Shown piece after piece: positions 54,018 through 63,751 of a stretch of DNA of 64,000 bases (position 1 is its first letter; each line of letters starts with the position of its first letter). The DNA lies in NCBI RefSeq assembly GCF_900116705.1, contig NZ_FPBP01000003.1:1-64000 (forward strand). Reading direction: 5' to 3'. The notes under the pieces were generated by a model. The model was given only the letters and a program-made list of their open reading frames with translations. It ran no database searches and had not been told where the DNA came from. Made by a program: the position numbers and the translations under genes. This DNA comes from Halomonas korlensis. GTDB lineage: Bacteria; Pseudomonadota; Gammaproteobacteria; Pseudomonadales; Halomonadaceae.

Positions 54018-54203
54018 ATGCCACCGACCCTGTCATTCGAGACCTGCCACGCCCTGACCCTGCTGACGCGCCAGCTGCTGGAGGCCGGCGAGTCACAGAC
54101 CCACACCCACGTGCTGGCCAAGGGCCAGGTCTATCGCGTGGTCGTGTCGCTGGCGTCGGTCCCGGCCGACCAGCTTCAGGACGTCATCACCCAATACTTG
54201 TAA
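54018..54203 (+). CDS. Small hypothetical protein in the recombination operon
   Basis: A 61-residue protein from the ATG coding MPPTLSFETCHALTLL, with a very strong GAGGAGG site. It has an acidic/neutral helical start and ends VPADQLQDVITQYL. It is translated just ahead of the ERF gene (10-bp gap). I do not recognise it; position suggests an accessory to annealing or nuclease functions. Its upstream gap (53848-54017) includes a GC-rich palindrome-like GGCCCCTCACGGCCGGGCG. Confidence 0.6.
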   Translation: MPPTLSFETCHALTLLTRQLLEAGESQTHTHVLAKGQVYRVVVSLASVPADQLQDVITQYL

Positions 54204-54213
54204 GGAGAGCCCC

Positions 54214-54975
54214 ATGCCAACTCGGATTCAACCTCAACCCCCCCAGGCCAATGCCAATGGCCAGCAATCCCCTCAACCGGCGGCTCAGCCGCTTCAGGAA
54301 AGCACCGCGATCATCCAGGTGATCGAGCGGGCCGCCCTCAATCCCGAAGTCGACATCGACAAGATGGAGCGCCTGCTGCAGATGCAGGAGCGTGTCATGG
54401 ACCGCCAGGCGCTGATGGCCTACAGCGCCGCCATGGCGGCCATGCAGACCGAGCTGCCGAGCATCACCGAACGCGGCCAGGGCAATAACGGTGCCTACGC
54501 CACCCTGGAGGACATCGTCGACACCGTGCGCCCGATCATGCAGAAGCACGGCTTCGCGGTGAGCTTTCGCATCCAGACCCAGGAGCGCGGCATCCAGATC
54601 ACCGGCGTGCTGATGCACCAGGACGGCCACCGCGAGGAGACCAGCATGCTGCTGCCGGCCGATACCAGCGGCAGCAAGAACGCCGTGCAGGCCTTCGGCT
54701 CCTCGACCAGCTACGGCAAGCGTTACGTGCTCTGTGCTCTGCTCAACATCACCACCCGTGGCCAGGACGACAACGGCCAGTCCGCAGCCGCGGTCAAGGG
54801 CGTCACCACCTTCCAGGCCAGCCAGCTCAAGCAGCTGATCGCGGCCTGTCCCGCCACCACCCAGGAATGGTTTGTCGGCAAGTACGGCGATGCCGAGCGG
54901 GTCCCCCGCAGCGATTTCGACAAGCTGCGCGCCTCGCTCCACAAGCGGGCGCAACCCAACCGTCAATCCCACTGA
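54214..54975 (+). CDS. ERF-family single-strand annealing protein
   Basis: A 253-residue phage-type recombinase of the Erf/Redβ-like annealing class. Markers: MAYSAAMAAMQTELPSITER near residue 70, YATLEDIVDTVRPIMQKHGF near residue 95, and the substrate-loop FGSSTSYGKRYVLCALLNI near residue 165. The N-terminal ~35 residues are Pro/Gln-rich. It pairs with the YqaJ nuclease downstream as a two-component recombination system like Red or RecET. Confidence 0.9.
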   Translation: MPTRIQPQPPQANANGQQSPQPAAQPLQESTAIIQVIERAALNPEVDIDKMERLLQMQERVMDRQALMAYSAAMAAMQTELPSITERGQGNNGAYATLEDIVDTVRPIMQKHGFAVSFRIQTQERGIQITGVLMHQDGHREETSMLLPADTSGSKNAVQAFGSSTSYGKRYVLCALLNITTRGQDDNGQSAAAVKGVTTFQASQLKQLIAACPATTQEWFVGKYGDAERVPRSDFDKLRASLHKRAQPNRQSH

Positions 54976-55152
54976 CCCCGTGGATCACCATAGATCCATC
55001 ACGTCATTGATCTATCAGCGTCACTGAACCACTGACACCTCACTGACGGCAGGCGAGGGCAGCGCCCCTCGCCGCTTATGCCGTCTTTCGCCTTCAGCAC
55101 TCTTCCCCATCCAGGACTTAACCCGATATTTCCTATTCACAAGGAGCGCATC

Positions 55153-55764
55153 ATGCAGATCCTGACCCTGGAACAGGGCACGCCCGAGTGGCATGCCGCG
55201 CGTCTGGGTATCGTCACCATGTCCGAGCTCAAGACGCTATTGGTCAAGGGCAAAGGACCCGCCGGCTTCGGTGCCGGGGCGCTGAGCTACATGCACCAAT
55301 TGATCGGTGAGCGCATCACCGGTGAACCCAGCGATGTGTTTTCGGGCAATGGCCACACCCAGCGCGGTCACGCACTGGAGCCCGTCGCCCGTGAGCTCTA
55401 CCAAGAAGCCACGGGCCTGCCGCGCCTGGAGCAGGTCGGCATCCTCTTGAACCACGGGGTTGGCTATTCCCCTGACTGCCTGGTCGACAGTCACGGCCTG
55501 GTCGAGATCAAGACCAAGCTTCCCAGGTTCCAGATCGAACTGCTGCTGGCCGGTGAGCTGCCCCAGGAGCACGTCGCCCAGTGCCAGGGCGGCCTGTGGG
55601 TCAGCGAACGCGAGTGGATCGACTTCGTCAGCTACTGGCCGGGAATGCCACTGTTCGTCAAGCGGGCCTACCGCGACGAGGCGATGATTTGCACCATCGC
55701 CGAGCGGGTCGCGGCGTTCTACGACGAACTGGAGCGCCGCATGGTGCGGGTGATGGCGGCCTGA
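55153..55764 (+). CDS. YqaJ/lambda-exonuclease family nuclease
   Basis: A 203-residue 5'-3' exonuclease-like protein. The start is the ATG coding [20 protein letters not shown] (AAGGAGCG upstream); a frame starting at 55078 is too long. Catalytic PD-(D/E)XK features: [20 protein letters not shown] near residue 65, GYSPDCLV (Asp), and LVEIKTKLP (Glu-x-Lys) near residue 120. It resects double-strand ends for the annealing protein in the previous gene. Confidence 0.9.
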   Translation: MQILTLEQGTPEWHAARLGIVTMSELKTLLVKGKGPAGFGAGALSYMHQLIGERITGEPSDVFSGNGHTQRGHALEPVARELYQEATGLPRLEQVGILLNHGVGYSPDCLVDSHGLVEIKTKLPRFQIELLLAGELPQEHVAQCQGGLWVSEREWIDFVSYWPGMPLFVKRAYRDEAMICTIAERVAAFYDELERRMVRVMAA

Positions 55765-55775
55765 GGAGTGAGACC

Positions 55776-56273
55776 ATGACCCATCGCAAACTGACCGCCG
55801 GCGAAATCGCCGGTACTTACCATGTCACTGCCCCGGTGACCGAAGCGGAGCTGATGGGCATCGCCCAGGGTTTCGCCAAACGTAAGCTGGCCCGGGGCCG
55901 CAAGCTCACCCAGCCGGCACTGGTCTTCGAGTACCTGCAGGTGCTGTTTCAGGGCTACGAGCACGAGGTGTTCAGCGTGCTGTTCCTCGACACCCAGCAC
56001 CGCGTCATCCGCTTCGAGACCCTGTTTCGCGGCACGATCGACTCGGCGAGCGTCTACCCCCGGGAGGTGGTGAAGCGGGCGCTAGCCCACAACGCCGGGG
56101 CGGTGGTGCTGGTCCACAACCATCCCAGTGGCGATCCCGCCCCCAGCGACGCCGACCGGCGTATCACCCAGCGCCTCAAGGAAGCGCTGGGACTGATGGA
56201 GATTCGGGTCATCGACCACATTGTCGTCGGCAGCGAGGGCTGCACATCCTTTGCGGAGCGGGGGTATCTATGA
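55776..56273 (+). CDS. RadC-family JAB/MPN domain protein
   Basis: A 165-residue RadC-like protein without the usual N-terminal helix-hairpin-helix domain, the form common on mobile elements. The metal-binding JAMM motif is [14 protein letters not shown] near residue 110, with [20 protein letters not shown] before it and [19 protein letters not shown] at the end. It starts 11 bp behind the nuclease gene. The biochemical role is not settled for the family. Confidence 0.9.
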   Translation: MTHRKLTAGEIAGTYHVTAPVTEAELMGIAQGFAKRKLARGRKLTQPALVFEYLQVLFQGYEHEVFSVLFLDTQHRVIRFETLFRGTIDSASVYPREVVKRALAHNAGAVVLVHNHPSGDPAPSDADRRITQRLKEALGLMEIRVIDHIVVGSEGCTSFAERGYL

Positions 56274-56292
56274 ACGGAAACCACGCATAACG

Positions 56293-56325
56293 CCGGTACC
56301 GCCCATATAGGGCGGCACCGGTTTT
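56293..56325 (+). terminator. Intrinsic terminator of the recombination operon
   Basis: CCGGTACCGCCC pairs with GGGCGGCACCGG around a short ATATA loop (one mismatch) and is followed by TTTTC. It lies 20 bp after the radC-like stop and separates this operon from the convergent helicase gene. Confidence 0.75.
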
Positions 56326-56429
56326 CTGTGCTCATTTTCTTTTTTTGAGATGGCAACAATCGGCCAAAAGCACTCACTGCCGACGCGCGTAGCCGCAGAA
56401 GGAACCCAACCTATTCCTCACACGGAGGA

Positions 56430-58307
56430 CTAGCCCAAATGTTCAACACTACGGATTACGGCCTCGGGGAATAGACTTCGCTCAATGATCGCGGCACGAG
56501 CCGCTGGGACATCTGGAACAAAGGCAACAACTGCCAGGTCCTTCATCGCACGCGAGCAGCACACATAGAACAGGCGGCGGGTTCGATCGAGTACGGACTC
56601 TTCCCCTGCCGCGATCCTGGCTTCGTCGTTCTCCGAGAGCGGGATGTACTCAAAATACTTACCGTAAGAGTATTGTCGGAAGCCAGCCTCCTCATCGTCG
56701 ATAACAACCAAGACTCGCTCGAACTGGGCTCCTTTCACACCATGATGTGTCGCGAACGGTGATTCTTCGTTGTAGTAACGCCGGTAGGCCCAAAGCTCGT
56801 CTACGCTGCACTCTAGGTACGCTTGAACGTTCTCGAAGCCGCTACTGCCGTCGTCCACCGGCTCGGCGACCAAATGGACATTAAAGCGGTCGTCAAGGCG
56901 CAGCAGATCGTTATCTCTCACATGCGTCAAGACATTTCTGACAGTCGCCCCCGGCTCCTCCTCCATCAGAGCTACGAGCCCATTAAGCGATTGTTGCAGC
57001 GCAGCAAGAACGGATGCCACTGCCTGCCCATGAAGGCGCTCGGGCTCAAGCTTAGGACATTCGCTACGCAAGGTCGACATCACGGTGAAACGATCGCCCG
57101 CTCGCGCTGCAACGACTAGCGGGAGTATTTGCTGGACAAGTGGTCTTAGCGGCCAGGCTGTTCCATCCTTCAGCCCTTCACTCAGACTCACCGGGGCTCG
57201 GTCATTAAGCGCTGCATACAGACTGGGGAAGCCAAGCCGGGTGGCCGCCATGCGGTGCACCAGCACAAGCAGGCGCACATCTTCCTCCCGCACATCGCTT
57301 AGCCAGAGATCATCACCGGTCTCGGCCGCTAACCACCGCCTAACGGCAGTGAGGCGAGCGCTCCGCTCCGCGTCCGCAGGCAGGATGAACAGATTGGTGG
57401 TACCGACAACTGAGTGCTCGATGCCATCAACGGTTATCGTCCGACCACGTACCTGCTCGAGCCCGTCGCCAGGGACGCGGATCGCATTGATGACCCCGAG
57501 CACCGATGTCGGGCACCGAAAGTTCTCAGGCTTTGTGATCTCCGCCCAGCCGTCGTTCGGCGGGACAGCGCCTGCTCCGCTCATATAGATTCTTTGCATT
57601 GGGTCTCCGAAGAACCCGACGCACAGACCAGAATGCTCTCCCCCAATATGCTGTAACGCCCCGACGACCTCCGGATTGGTGTCTTGGCTCTCATCGACAA
57701 AGATGTAAGGAAAGCGCTTAGCGACGAGCCGCCTCAGCAGCGGATGCGCTGCGATACAGGCTGGGGTGAGCTTGAGGATATCGTCGTGGCCGAGGATGCC
57801 ATCGGCGTAGCTGCTACCGGTACCGTAGACGAACTTCTCGACTCTACCGATCGCACCCAGCTCGGCCTCGAGATCAGAAATCTCCTGTTCGAGGCGAGCC
57901 TTCGTTTTCGTCTGGGTCCGAGGCTTATCGTAGTGTGCACGTCGCGCCGTGATCTTTTCCTCGATGCGAGTGGCGACCCAGGCCGCGATATCCGAATGGA
58001 ACGGCCGGATTAGCAACCATAGGAAACTGTGGATGGTTGAGATGTGGAATAGCGGCGAGACGCCAACGTCGGCCGAAATCTCACCGACAGCAACTTCTGT
58101 ATAAGTGATGCAGGCGATTTGCTGACCGGCGCGACGCAGGCTGGGACCGCGGGTCTCATCCAGGTGCGCGATCGCCTTGATCAGCGAGGTTGTCTTCCCC
58201 GATCCAGCGCCGGCAACCATGACGAACGAACTCGGGGGCGTCCGATCGAGACACGCCCGAACATCCAGATCAGCTTGCGTATCGGGACTGCTGATCCGGC
58301 TCGTCAC
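56430..58307 (-). CDS. UvrD/Rep-like helicase, candidate GajB of a Gabija-type defence system
   Basis: A 625-residue superfamily 1 helicase. Motifs: Walker A AGAGSGKTTSLIKAI near residue 33, IACITYTEVAVGEI, STIHSFLW, Walker B FVDESQDTNPEVVG near residue 205, GFFGDPMQRIYMSGAG, FATHHGVKGAQFERVLVVID near residue 515 and RRLFYVCCSRAMKDLAV. An inserted charged coiled stretch with TKTKARLEQEISDLEAELG lies near residue 135. The gene overlaps the OLD-family gene by 4 bp, the Gabija arrangement (GajA then GajB). It is longer than the ~490-residue GajB of Bacillus. Confidence 0.85.
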   Translation of the reverse strand: MTSRISSPDTQADLDVRACLDRTPPSSFVMVAGAGSGKTTSLIKAIAHLDETRGPSLRRAGQQIACITYTEVAVGEISADVGVSPLFHISTIHSFLWLLIRPFHSDIAAWVATRIEEKITARRAHYDKPRTQTKTKARLEQEISDLEAELGAIGRVEKFVYGTGSSYADGILGHDDILKLTPACIAAHPLLRRLVAKRFPYIFVDESQDTNPEVVGALQHIGGEHSGLCVGFFGDPMQRIYMSGAGAVPPNDGWAEITKPENFRCPTSVLGVINAIRVPGDGLEQVRGRTITVDGIEHSVVGTTNLFILPADAERSARLTAVRRWLAAETGDDLWLSDVREEDVRLLVLVHRMAATRLGFPSLYAALNDRAPVSLSEGLKDGTAWPLRPLVQQILPLVVAARAGDRFTVMSTLRSECPKLEPERLHGQAVASVLAALQQSLNGLVALMEEEPGATVRNVLTHVRDNDLLRLDDRFNVHLVAEPVDDGSSGFENVQAYLECSVDELWAYRRYYNEESPFATHHGVKGAQFERVLVVIDDEEAGFRQYSYGKYFEYIPLSENDEARIAAGEESVLDRTRRLFYVCCSRAMKDLAVVAFVPDVPAARAAIIERSLFPEAVIRSVEHLG

Positions 58308-60631
58308 ACTGCCACCTCGTCGCCAGCGGCGGTCCGCGTACCCTCGGGCTCGTCCGCCTGCAGCAGCTCCTCGTCTATAGTGTCGTCTGGCTCCGGCGGC
58401 GCGATCTCGGTCTCGAGCCAGCTCAAGCCCTCTGCGATATAGGTTGGAACCGACCAGCTGTCCGGGTCCTCAGCGAGCAAGGCGAGCGCAAAGTCGGTTT
58501 TGCTGAAGCTCTTAGCCTGCACTCGCTTGTGGATGCGCTCCGCAAGCTTGGCCAGGTCCATCTCTTCGGCCTTAGCGATGCGGAGTTGAAGCGGTCTGCG
58601 GTCCTTGTCCTGGCACCATTCAAGATTTTCGAGCGCAAACGCTTCCTCCAGTGTGCGCCCGGCGAGCGCCAGGGTTTCTCCTCCCCAGGTGACATCGGTC
58701 CGGCACTGATAGGCAACGCGTACCAAAGCGTCATTGTCGTTCGTCCGCGCCTGGATCTTCTGCTCATCTGTTGCATCCCACAGGGCGGAAACCGTGTCGC
58801 ATTTCGGTATCCATTGGAGCAGAGTCTGATTGGACGTCGCCGCGCCTGGATGACCGGCGATGCATGTCTTCCCGGGCTTCTCCACCGCAACATCCTCATC
58901 ATCATCGTCTATATTCTCAGCGCCGGCGTCGGCAGCCTGCGCCTTCTCAGCGGTTAGCTCCGCAGCTTCCGGTTGGCCAGCGGGCGCAGCGCCACCGTCG
59001 CCCTGTTCAAGTGGTCCGAACACGCTGTCGAGATCAGTAATGATGAGCGTCGTCAGCCCGAGAAATTCGATCAGCGCCTTAAATCGGTAGCCAAACGCCC
59101 CGCCGATCTCTAGGACGGTGAGATAGGTCGATTGCAGTCGCGGCGCGGCATTGGAAATCATCTGCGGCAATAGCAGCCGTTCGACATTGCCTTCGACCAG
59201 CACGACGCCGTCGGCGAAGAACAGATCGCAGTGCGCGAGTTTCAAATAGCGCTCGAGGAAGCTCCGGATGTTCGGATCGGTGCTGTCGTAGAAAACCGAA
59301 AGGTTTAGTACATCGGAGGTCGCCACATTCTGCGCACGGCTTCGACGAAAATAGCGGATCGGCCGGAAGCCTCGTTCGTAAAGAATATGAGTCGAGTGGG
59401 TCGTGACGACAACCTGGCTCGTATAGTGTGTGCGGTCCACATCCTTGAGCGCTAGGATGTCCATCACTTTGCGGATGAAAGCCTGTTGGAGCTGGGCATG
59501 GAGGTGCGCCTCGGGCTCCTCGATGAAAATCAGGTGAACCGGCGGGCGGTTCTCCTCGATCGCCAGCCATTGGGCGTGGAGGTCGAGCAGCTCGACGACC
59601 ATAAAGATGAGGTTCTTGAAGCCGAGGCCGTTGTAACGATCAGGCAAGGTAGGCGGGTCGGGATTCCCGTCATCGGCTCCCAACGCATAATGGACGATCG
59701 CACCATCTCGACCGCTCATGATCTGGGCCGGGTCGAGGGCCGAACGGATCATCATGCGGGGGTTGGAGAGGCCTGGATAACCAAGCTTCGACAAGCTCTT
59801 GAGCGTCGGTTCGAAGACACGTTCGAGATGCTCGTTGAGCGAGACTTCGGATGCTGCAAGGGCGCTCAACGCCTCGATATCTTCACCTTTTTGTTCAAGG
59901 TTGCGCCCGTAGAAGCGGCTGAGAACGCGGGAGAGATCCTCGGCGCGAGAGCCACCTGGGCTGTCCGAGAGATGCCGCTGCGCGTTCAAGAAGTCAATAT
60001 GGAGAAGACCGTTCAATATCTCACGGCCGCTCCGGTCACGGCCAGTGAGAAAGGCTGGATCATAGCCATCCTCTGCTACCATGTTTGAATTGAACCGTGC
60101 GGGATCGAGTACGAAATAGCGTAGCTCATACTCATCGTACAGCCTGTCGCGAAGGAACTCCCGCAGGTTCCGTGGCGAGGGATCGAAGACGGGCTCTCCG
60201 TCCTGGCCCTTAGTGACAGCATCGAGTGCCCGCTGGCGCACCTCGACATAGCGCGCATGCATCGCCGTAGGGTTGCTGGGTACGTAAGCAACACGCATCC
60301 CCACCAGCTTACCTTCCCAGGCAAGGCTGGGAAGAAGATCAATGATGCGGTGAACATCGTCCGGGCCGATTTCGAACCAAATGTCAATTTCTATTGTGGG
60401 AAGGCACGCTTCGCCATCACCTTCACCAAACGAAACGATGTCGTTCCAAACTTCAGCGCTGAAGTCATGTATATTGAAGCGGCCACTGCCAGTGAACAAC
60501 TGGAGTGCGTGCCCGACCGATGTCTTGCCGCTGTTGTTGGAGCCGACAAAAATGGAGATGTCAGAAGCAAGATCAATAACAACATCCCTAAGTCGTCTGA
60601 AATTGCGAATGGCCAGCACCTTCAAGTGCAT
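58304..60631 (-). CDS. OLD-family ATPase/TOPRIM nuclease, candidate GajA of a Gabija-type defence system
   Basis: A 775-residue protein from the ATG coding MHLKVLAIRNFRRLRDVVID with GGGAGGAAAT upstream. The ABC-type ATPase has Walker A VGSNNSGKTS near residue 32, signature GLGFKNLIFM, Walker B LIFIEEPEAHLHAQLQQ near residue 370 and H-loop VVTTHSTHIL. The TOPRIM part has VVLVEGNVERLLLP (Glu, ~475) and TLIITDLDSV (Asp-x-Asp, ~530). A low-complexity Ala/Glu/Asp insert with ENIDDDDEDVAVEKPGK follows the DxD. GajA proteins are usually ~580 residues; here the extra length is mainly this insert and the C-terminal part. Gabija is inferred from the pair; a stand-alone OLD nuclease is the alternative. 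Confidence 0.82.
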   Translation of the reverse strand: MHLKVLAIRNFRRLRDVVIDLASDISIFVGSNNSGKTSVGHALQLFTGSGRFNIHDFSAEVWNDIVSFGEGDGEACLPTIEIDIWFEIGPDDVHRIIDLLPSLAWEGKLVGMRVAYVPSNPTAMHARYVEVRQRALDAVTKGQDGEPVFDPSPRNLREFLRDRLYDEYELRYFVLDPARFNSNMVAEDGYDPAFLTGRDRSGREILNGLLHIDFLNAQRHLSDSPGGSRAEDLSRVLSRFYGRNLEQKGEDIEALSALAASEVSLNEHLERVFEPTLKSLSKLGYPGLSNPRMMIRSALDPAQIMSGRDGAIVHYALGADDGNPDPPTLPDRYNGLGFKNLIFMVVELLDLHAQWLAIEENRPPVHLIFIEEPEAHLHAQLQQAFIRKVMDILALKDVDRTHYTSQVVVTTHSTHILYERGFRPIRYFRRSRAQNVATSDVLNLSVFYDSTDPNIRSFLERYLKLAHCDLFFADGVVLVEGNVERLLLPQMISNAAPRLQSTYLTVLEIGGAFGYRFKALIEFLGLTTLIITDLDSVFGPLEQGDGGAAPAGQPEAAELTAEKAQAADAGAENIDDDDEDVAVEKPGKTCIAGHPGAATSNQTLLQWIPKCDTVSALWDATDEQKIQARTNDNDALVRVAYQCRTDVTWGGETLALAGRTLEEAFALENLEWCQDKDRRPLQLRIAKAEEMDLAKLAERIHKRVQAKSFSKTDFALALLAEDPDSWSVPTYIAEGLSWLETEIAPPEPDDTIDEELLQADEPEGTRTAAGDEVAV

Positions 60632-61506
60632 ATTTCCTCCCACTAATCTTGTTTGATCCGCACCTCAGCGCTACCCAAAAGATGCCATCCGCACCGCCAC
60701 AAAGATACAAAGCCTGTTCCCACAATAATGCCGGGGCAATGTATGAGTATTGACAAGCCTATTAGTCTCATCGGCTTTGATGTCCGCTTTGAGTCGTTAG
60801 CTGTCACTTCCTCTTCCACTTATAAGTGCCAACTTTCCCTCAGTTGCTTTCATCTCCTCCACAGGCTCCTCATAGTTCCAAGCCACATCAGCCATATCGC
60901 CAAACAAGAAAGTAGCTTCACCAGGGGAAGGGTAATAGATCACGATCCCGGGAGGCGCCATCAGGTCCATCCGCTTATCGACGCAGGCAAGATATTGCCG
61001 CGTTGGGTATCCGCATTCGCGGAGGTGACATCCAAGTTGGGATCGGTGAGCTGGGTGTCCGCCATGACCTTCTGCACCCAGCTGGGAGGTGAGGCGGGAC
61101 TCGGTGGGGTCCGTCGTCATGCGGCCATTCCTTGCGAATCAGCGGTAATATTCTAATTAGCTAAATCACAGCCTAGCACCAATAAATGATTTATCCCATG
61201 CGTGAGATCAACCGACTGGCCGGAATTCCGAGCCTGGTCGAGGTTAGTGAGATTCGGCCTCGGCGACAGTCTGGCGCCAACATTGTCAGAGGGTTTTCGG
61301 TCAACCATGGTCGCTGATACACGTGGGCATAAGCCTTGCTGCTATTCACTGGGCACGCCAGTCGATGAAGACGCTGCTGCCTTCCTGCGCCAGGCTTGTG
61401 ACGTATGTAGCCGGGACTGGATCAACCCTTGCGATACGGCAAGGGCCATGCTCGACCGCATCGTCGCCGAGTACTAGCGCTGGGAGTGGGCCCAGAGGAA
61501 GGTGGG
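60632..61506. other. 875-bp stretch without a supported gene
   Basis: Weak overlapping frames exist on both strands (plus 60653-61156, minus 60797-61120, plus 61307-61477), but none shows recognised motifs or good ribosome sites. The minus frame ends in MKATEGKLALISGR and shows a helical acidic patch VAWNYEEPVEEMKA, which could be a relic. The plus frame near 61307 (VCSRDWINPCDTARAMLDRI) is followed, past its stop, by in-frame RWEWAQRKVG, suggesting a decayed small gene upstream of the phosphatase. Confidence 0.4.
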
Positions 61507-62196
61507 ATGACCAAGAGGGCTGAACAAATGGAGCTGATCACTAAGCATGAGGAGAACGCGAGCGGCCGCGACTTCTTTGTCGGTGATATTCATGGGCAAT
61601 ACGGGCTGCTGATGCAGGCGATGGCTCGAATTGAGTTCGATACGAGTCGGGATCGGCTCTTCTCGGTGGGCGACCTGGCCGACAGAGGAAAAGCGTCATT
61701 CGAATGCCTGTCGCTTGCCTTTGCGCCATGGTTCTACGGGGTGCGCGGAAACCATGAGATGTTGGCACATGCAGCCCTCAACGAAGGCAGCGGTCGCGCC
61801 TGGGATCTCTGGCAGATCAATGGCGGCAGCTGGGTATACCTCCACAACGTCCATGAGGTTCGCGCCCTCCTCGACGGAGCCTTGGCGCACCTGCCTTATG
61901 CCCGGATGGTCGAGGTGGATGGCAAGCATATCGGCGGCGTCCATGCCGATCCTCCGCAAAACTGGGAATCGCTCGCGCGGGAGGATCCCTCAGCCGACCG
62001 TCATGCCTTGGTCTGGGGCCGGACACGCATCAGCGAGATGGACAGGACCCCGATCGCCGGCATCGACGCCGTGGTCGTCGGTCACACCATCGTTGAGCAG
62101 CCGACCACACTGGGCAATGTCCTTTACATCGATACCGGTGCCTGCCACTCGGGCTGGTTGACGCTAATCGAAGCGCGAGAGGTGTTGGCGCGGTGA
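61507..62196 (+). CDS. PPP-family metallophosphoesterase (lambda-type/PrpA-like protein phosphatase)
   Basis: A 229-residue phosphatase. The PPP signature is complete: GDIHGQYGLL (near residue 25), GDLADRGKASFECL (near 55) and RGNHEMLAHAAL (near 80), with later metal ligands in GGVHADPPQNWE and VVVGHTIVEQPT. It ends DTGACHSGWLTLIEA. The ATG at 61507 has AGAGGAAGG upstream. Relatives include bacteriophage lambda PPase and E. coli PrpA; the target protein is unknown. It lies alone between the defence pair and umuDC. The following gap (62197-62476) holds no gene I can support. Confidence 0.88.
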   Translation: MTKRAEQMELITKHEENASGRDFFVGDIHGQYGLLMQAMARIEFDTSRDRLFSVGDLADRGKASFECLSLAFAPWFYGVRGNHEMLAHAALNEGSGRAWDLWQINGGSWVYLHNVHEVRALLDGALAHLPYARMVEVDGKHIGGVHADPPQNWESLAREDPSADRHALVWGRTRISEMDRTPIAGIDAVVVGHTIVEQPTTLGNVLYIDTGACHSGWLTLIEAREVLAR

Positions 62197-62476
62197 TAGA
62201 GATCTTTGAGTCTTGGTCGCCCAGTACGAACCGCATTTGGCGCAATGTGGGGAAGCGTACCTTGCTCAGCCGGATGTGACGGTGCAGGTGTGAGCGTAGG
62301 TGATCTCTTACATCATGACGCTAATATATCGTGCTGCGCTCACGTATCAGGTTGTTAGTCTGGGGGCGTGACGCCTAATGACATGCGTGCTTTCTCTCTT
62401 GCCGGCACGCTGCCACGGAACGGCATGTCGCGTCACAACAGCATCGGACGCAAGTGCGGGCCACGGATGGCCATCG

Positions 62477-63751
62477 TCACAGCTTTACGAGCGGCAGCTC
62501 ATCCCATCGCGTCGTGTAGCGCGGCGTGCGTCGCTCGCCGCGCAAGTGCCAGGCGGCATTCTTGCTGGCAATCCCCACTGTTACTGTTCCTCGCCCGTGC
62601 TCGCGGTTGAGTTTGTCGAGCGTGGCCATCAGGCTTCCGTTGCGGATGCGCTCCCTTATCCCTTGCTGTTCGACCATCATATCGAGTTGCTCGCCTTCCC
62701 GGTCGCAGAGGTCAGTCAGCATCACCCCGCATTTCTGGTAGGCGAACCCGGGCCGATAAATGGCTCGCAAACCGGCAATGGCGGTTCGCACGATCACGCG
62801 GCTGTCATCGGTCGGGTGAGGAAGAGGAACCAGCACGCTGCGACTGTATTGCGGCAGGTCAGCGCGAAACGGGTTGGTCTTGACGAAGACCATCAATGCC
62901 CGGGCCAGGCTGCTCTGGCCACGGAGCTTCTCGGCGCCTCGGCTGGCGTGCGCGCGGACCGCTTCGCGTAGGTCGTTCACGTGTCCGGTGAGGCGTCCGA
63001 AACTTCGCGACGTCATGATCTGTTGCTTCGGCTGGGCCATGTCATCGAGCGGGATGCAGTCGACGCCGCGCAGCTCCCAGATCGTTCGCTCCAGCACGAC
63101 GCTGAACAGGGTCCTTATCCGCTTCGGGTCCGCCTCGCGGAGATCCCAGGCGCTATGGATGCCGAGCTGCTGCAGCTTCGCGGCCGTTCGCCCGGCCACG
63201 CCCCAAATCTCGGTCAAGGGTAACCGCTCGAGCACTTGTCGGGTCGATGGGTGATCCGGCGGCAGCATCGCGACGCCCTGGTAGGCGGGCTGTTTTTTAG
63301 CGAGGTGGTTGGCCAGCTTGGCGAGGGTCTTGCTCGAGCTGAGCCCGACGCTCACCGGAATGCCGGTATCGCGCCGCACGTGCCGGCGCAGCGCCAGGCA
63401 GCGATCGACCAGGGTTTTCTCTTCGAAACCATCGAAGCCGAGAAAGCTTTCGTCGATCGAGTAGACATCAATATCGGGCGTGTAGTGAGAGTAAACGTCG
63501 GTGACGCGGCGGCTCATGTCGCCGTAGAGCGCATAGTTGGAGCTGAGCAGCACGCACTGGCGCTTGATGCGGGGGTCGATCTGGTGAGCCGGCGCGCCCA
63601 TGGCCACGCCAAGCGCCTTGATCTCGGCGCTGCGGGCCACCACGCAGCCATCGTTATTGCTCAGCACGCCGACGGGGCACTTCTCCAGGTCCGGACGAAA
63701 GACCCGCTCGCAGCTCACATAGAAATTGTTGCAGTCGACCAGGGCGATCAT
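62477..63751 (-). CDS. umuC: Translesion DNA polymerase V catalytic subunit UmuC
   Basis: Y-family polymerase of 424 residues. Markers: [24 protein letters not shown] start [17 protein letters not shown] (first catalytic Asp), [33 protein letters not shown] with the Asp-Glu catalytic pair near residue 100, and the thumb/PAD region with [20 protein letters not shown]. It starts in an ATGA overlap with umuD. UmuDC pairs are common on plasmids and ICEs as well as chromosomes, and this copy lies in the presumed island. Confidence 0.95.
   Translation of the reverse strand: MIALVDCNNFYVSCERVFRPDLEKCPVGVLSNNDGCVVARSAEIKALGVAMGAPAHQIDPRIKRQCVLLSSNYALYGDMSRRVTDVYSHYTPDIDVYSIDESFLGFDGFEEKTLVDRCLALRRHVRRDTGIPVSVGLSSSKTLAKLANHLAKKQPAYQGVAMLPPDHPSTRQVLERLPLTEIWGVAGRTAAKLQQLGIHSAWDLREADPKRIRTLFSVVLERTIWELRGVDCIPLDDMAQPKQQIMTSRSFGRLTGHVNDLREAVRAHASRGAEKLRGQSSLARALMVFVKTNPFRADLPQYSRSVLVPLPHPTDDSRVIVRTAIAGLRAIYRPGFAYQKCGVMLTDLCDREGEQLDMMVEQQGIRERIRNGSLMATLDKLNREHGRGTVTVGIASKNAAWHLRGERRTPRYTTRWDELPLVKL

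Noticed and set aside
54187..54972. A 261-codon minus-strand frame over the ERF gene
   Set aside because: Antisense shadow; the plus-strand gene has clear ERF motifs and lies in an operon.
60653..61156. A 167-codon plus-strand frame upstream of the phosphatase
   Set aside because: Overlaps a competing minus-strand frame; codon use and content are not protein-like, and no motif is visible.
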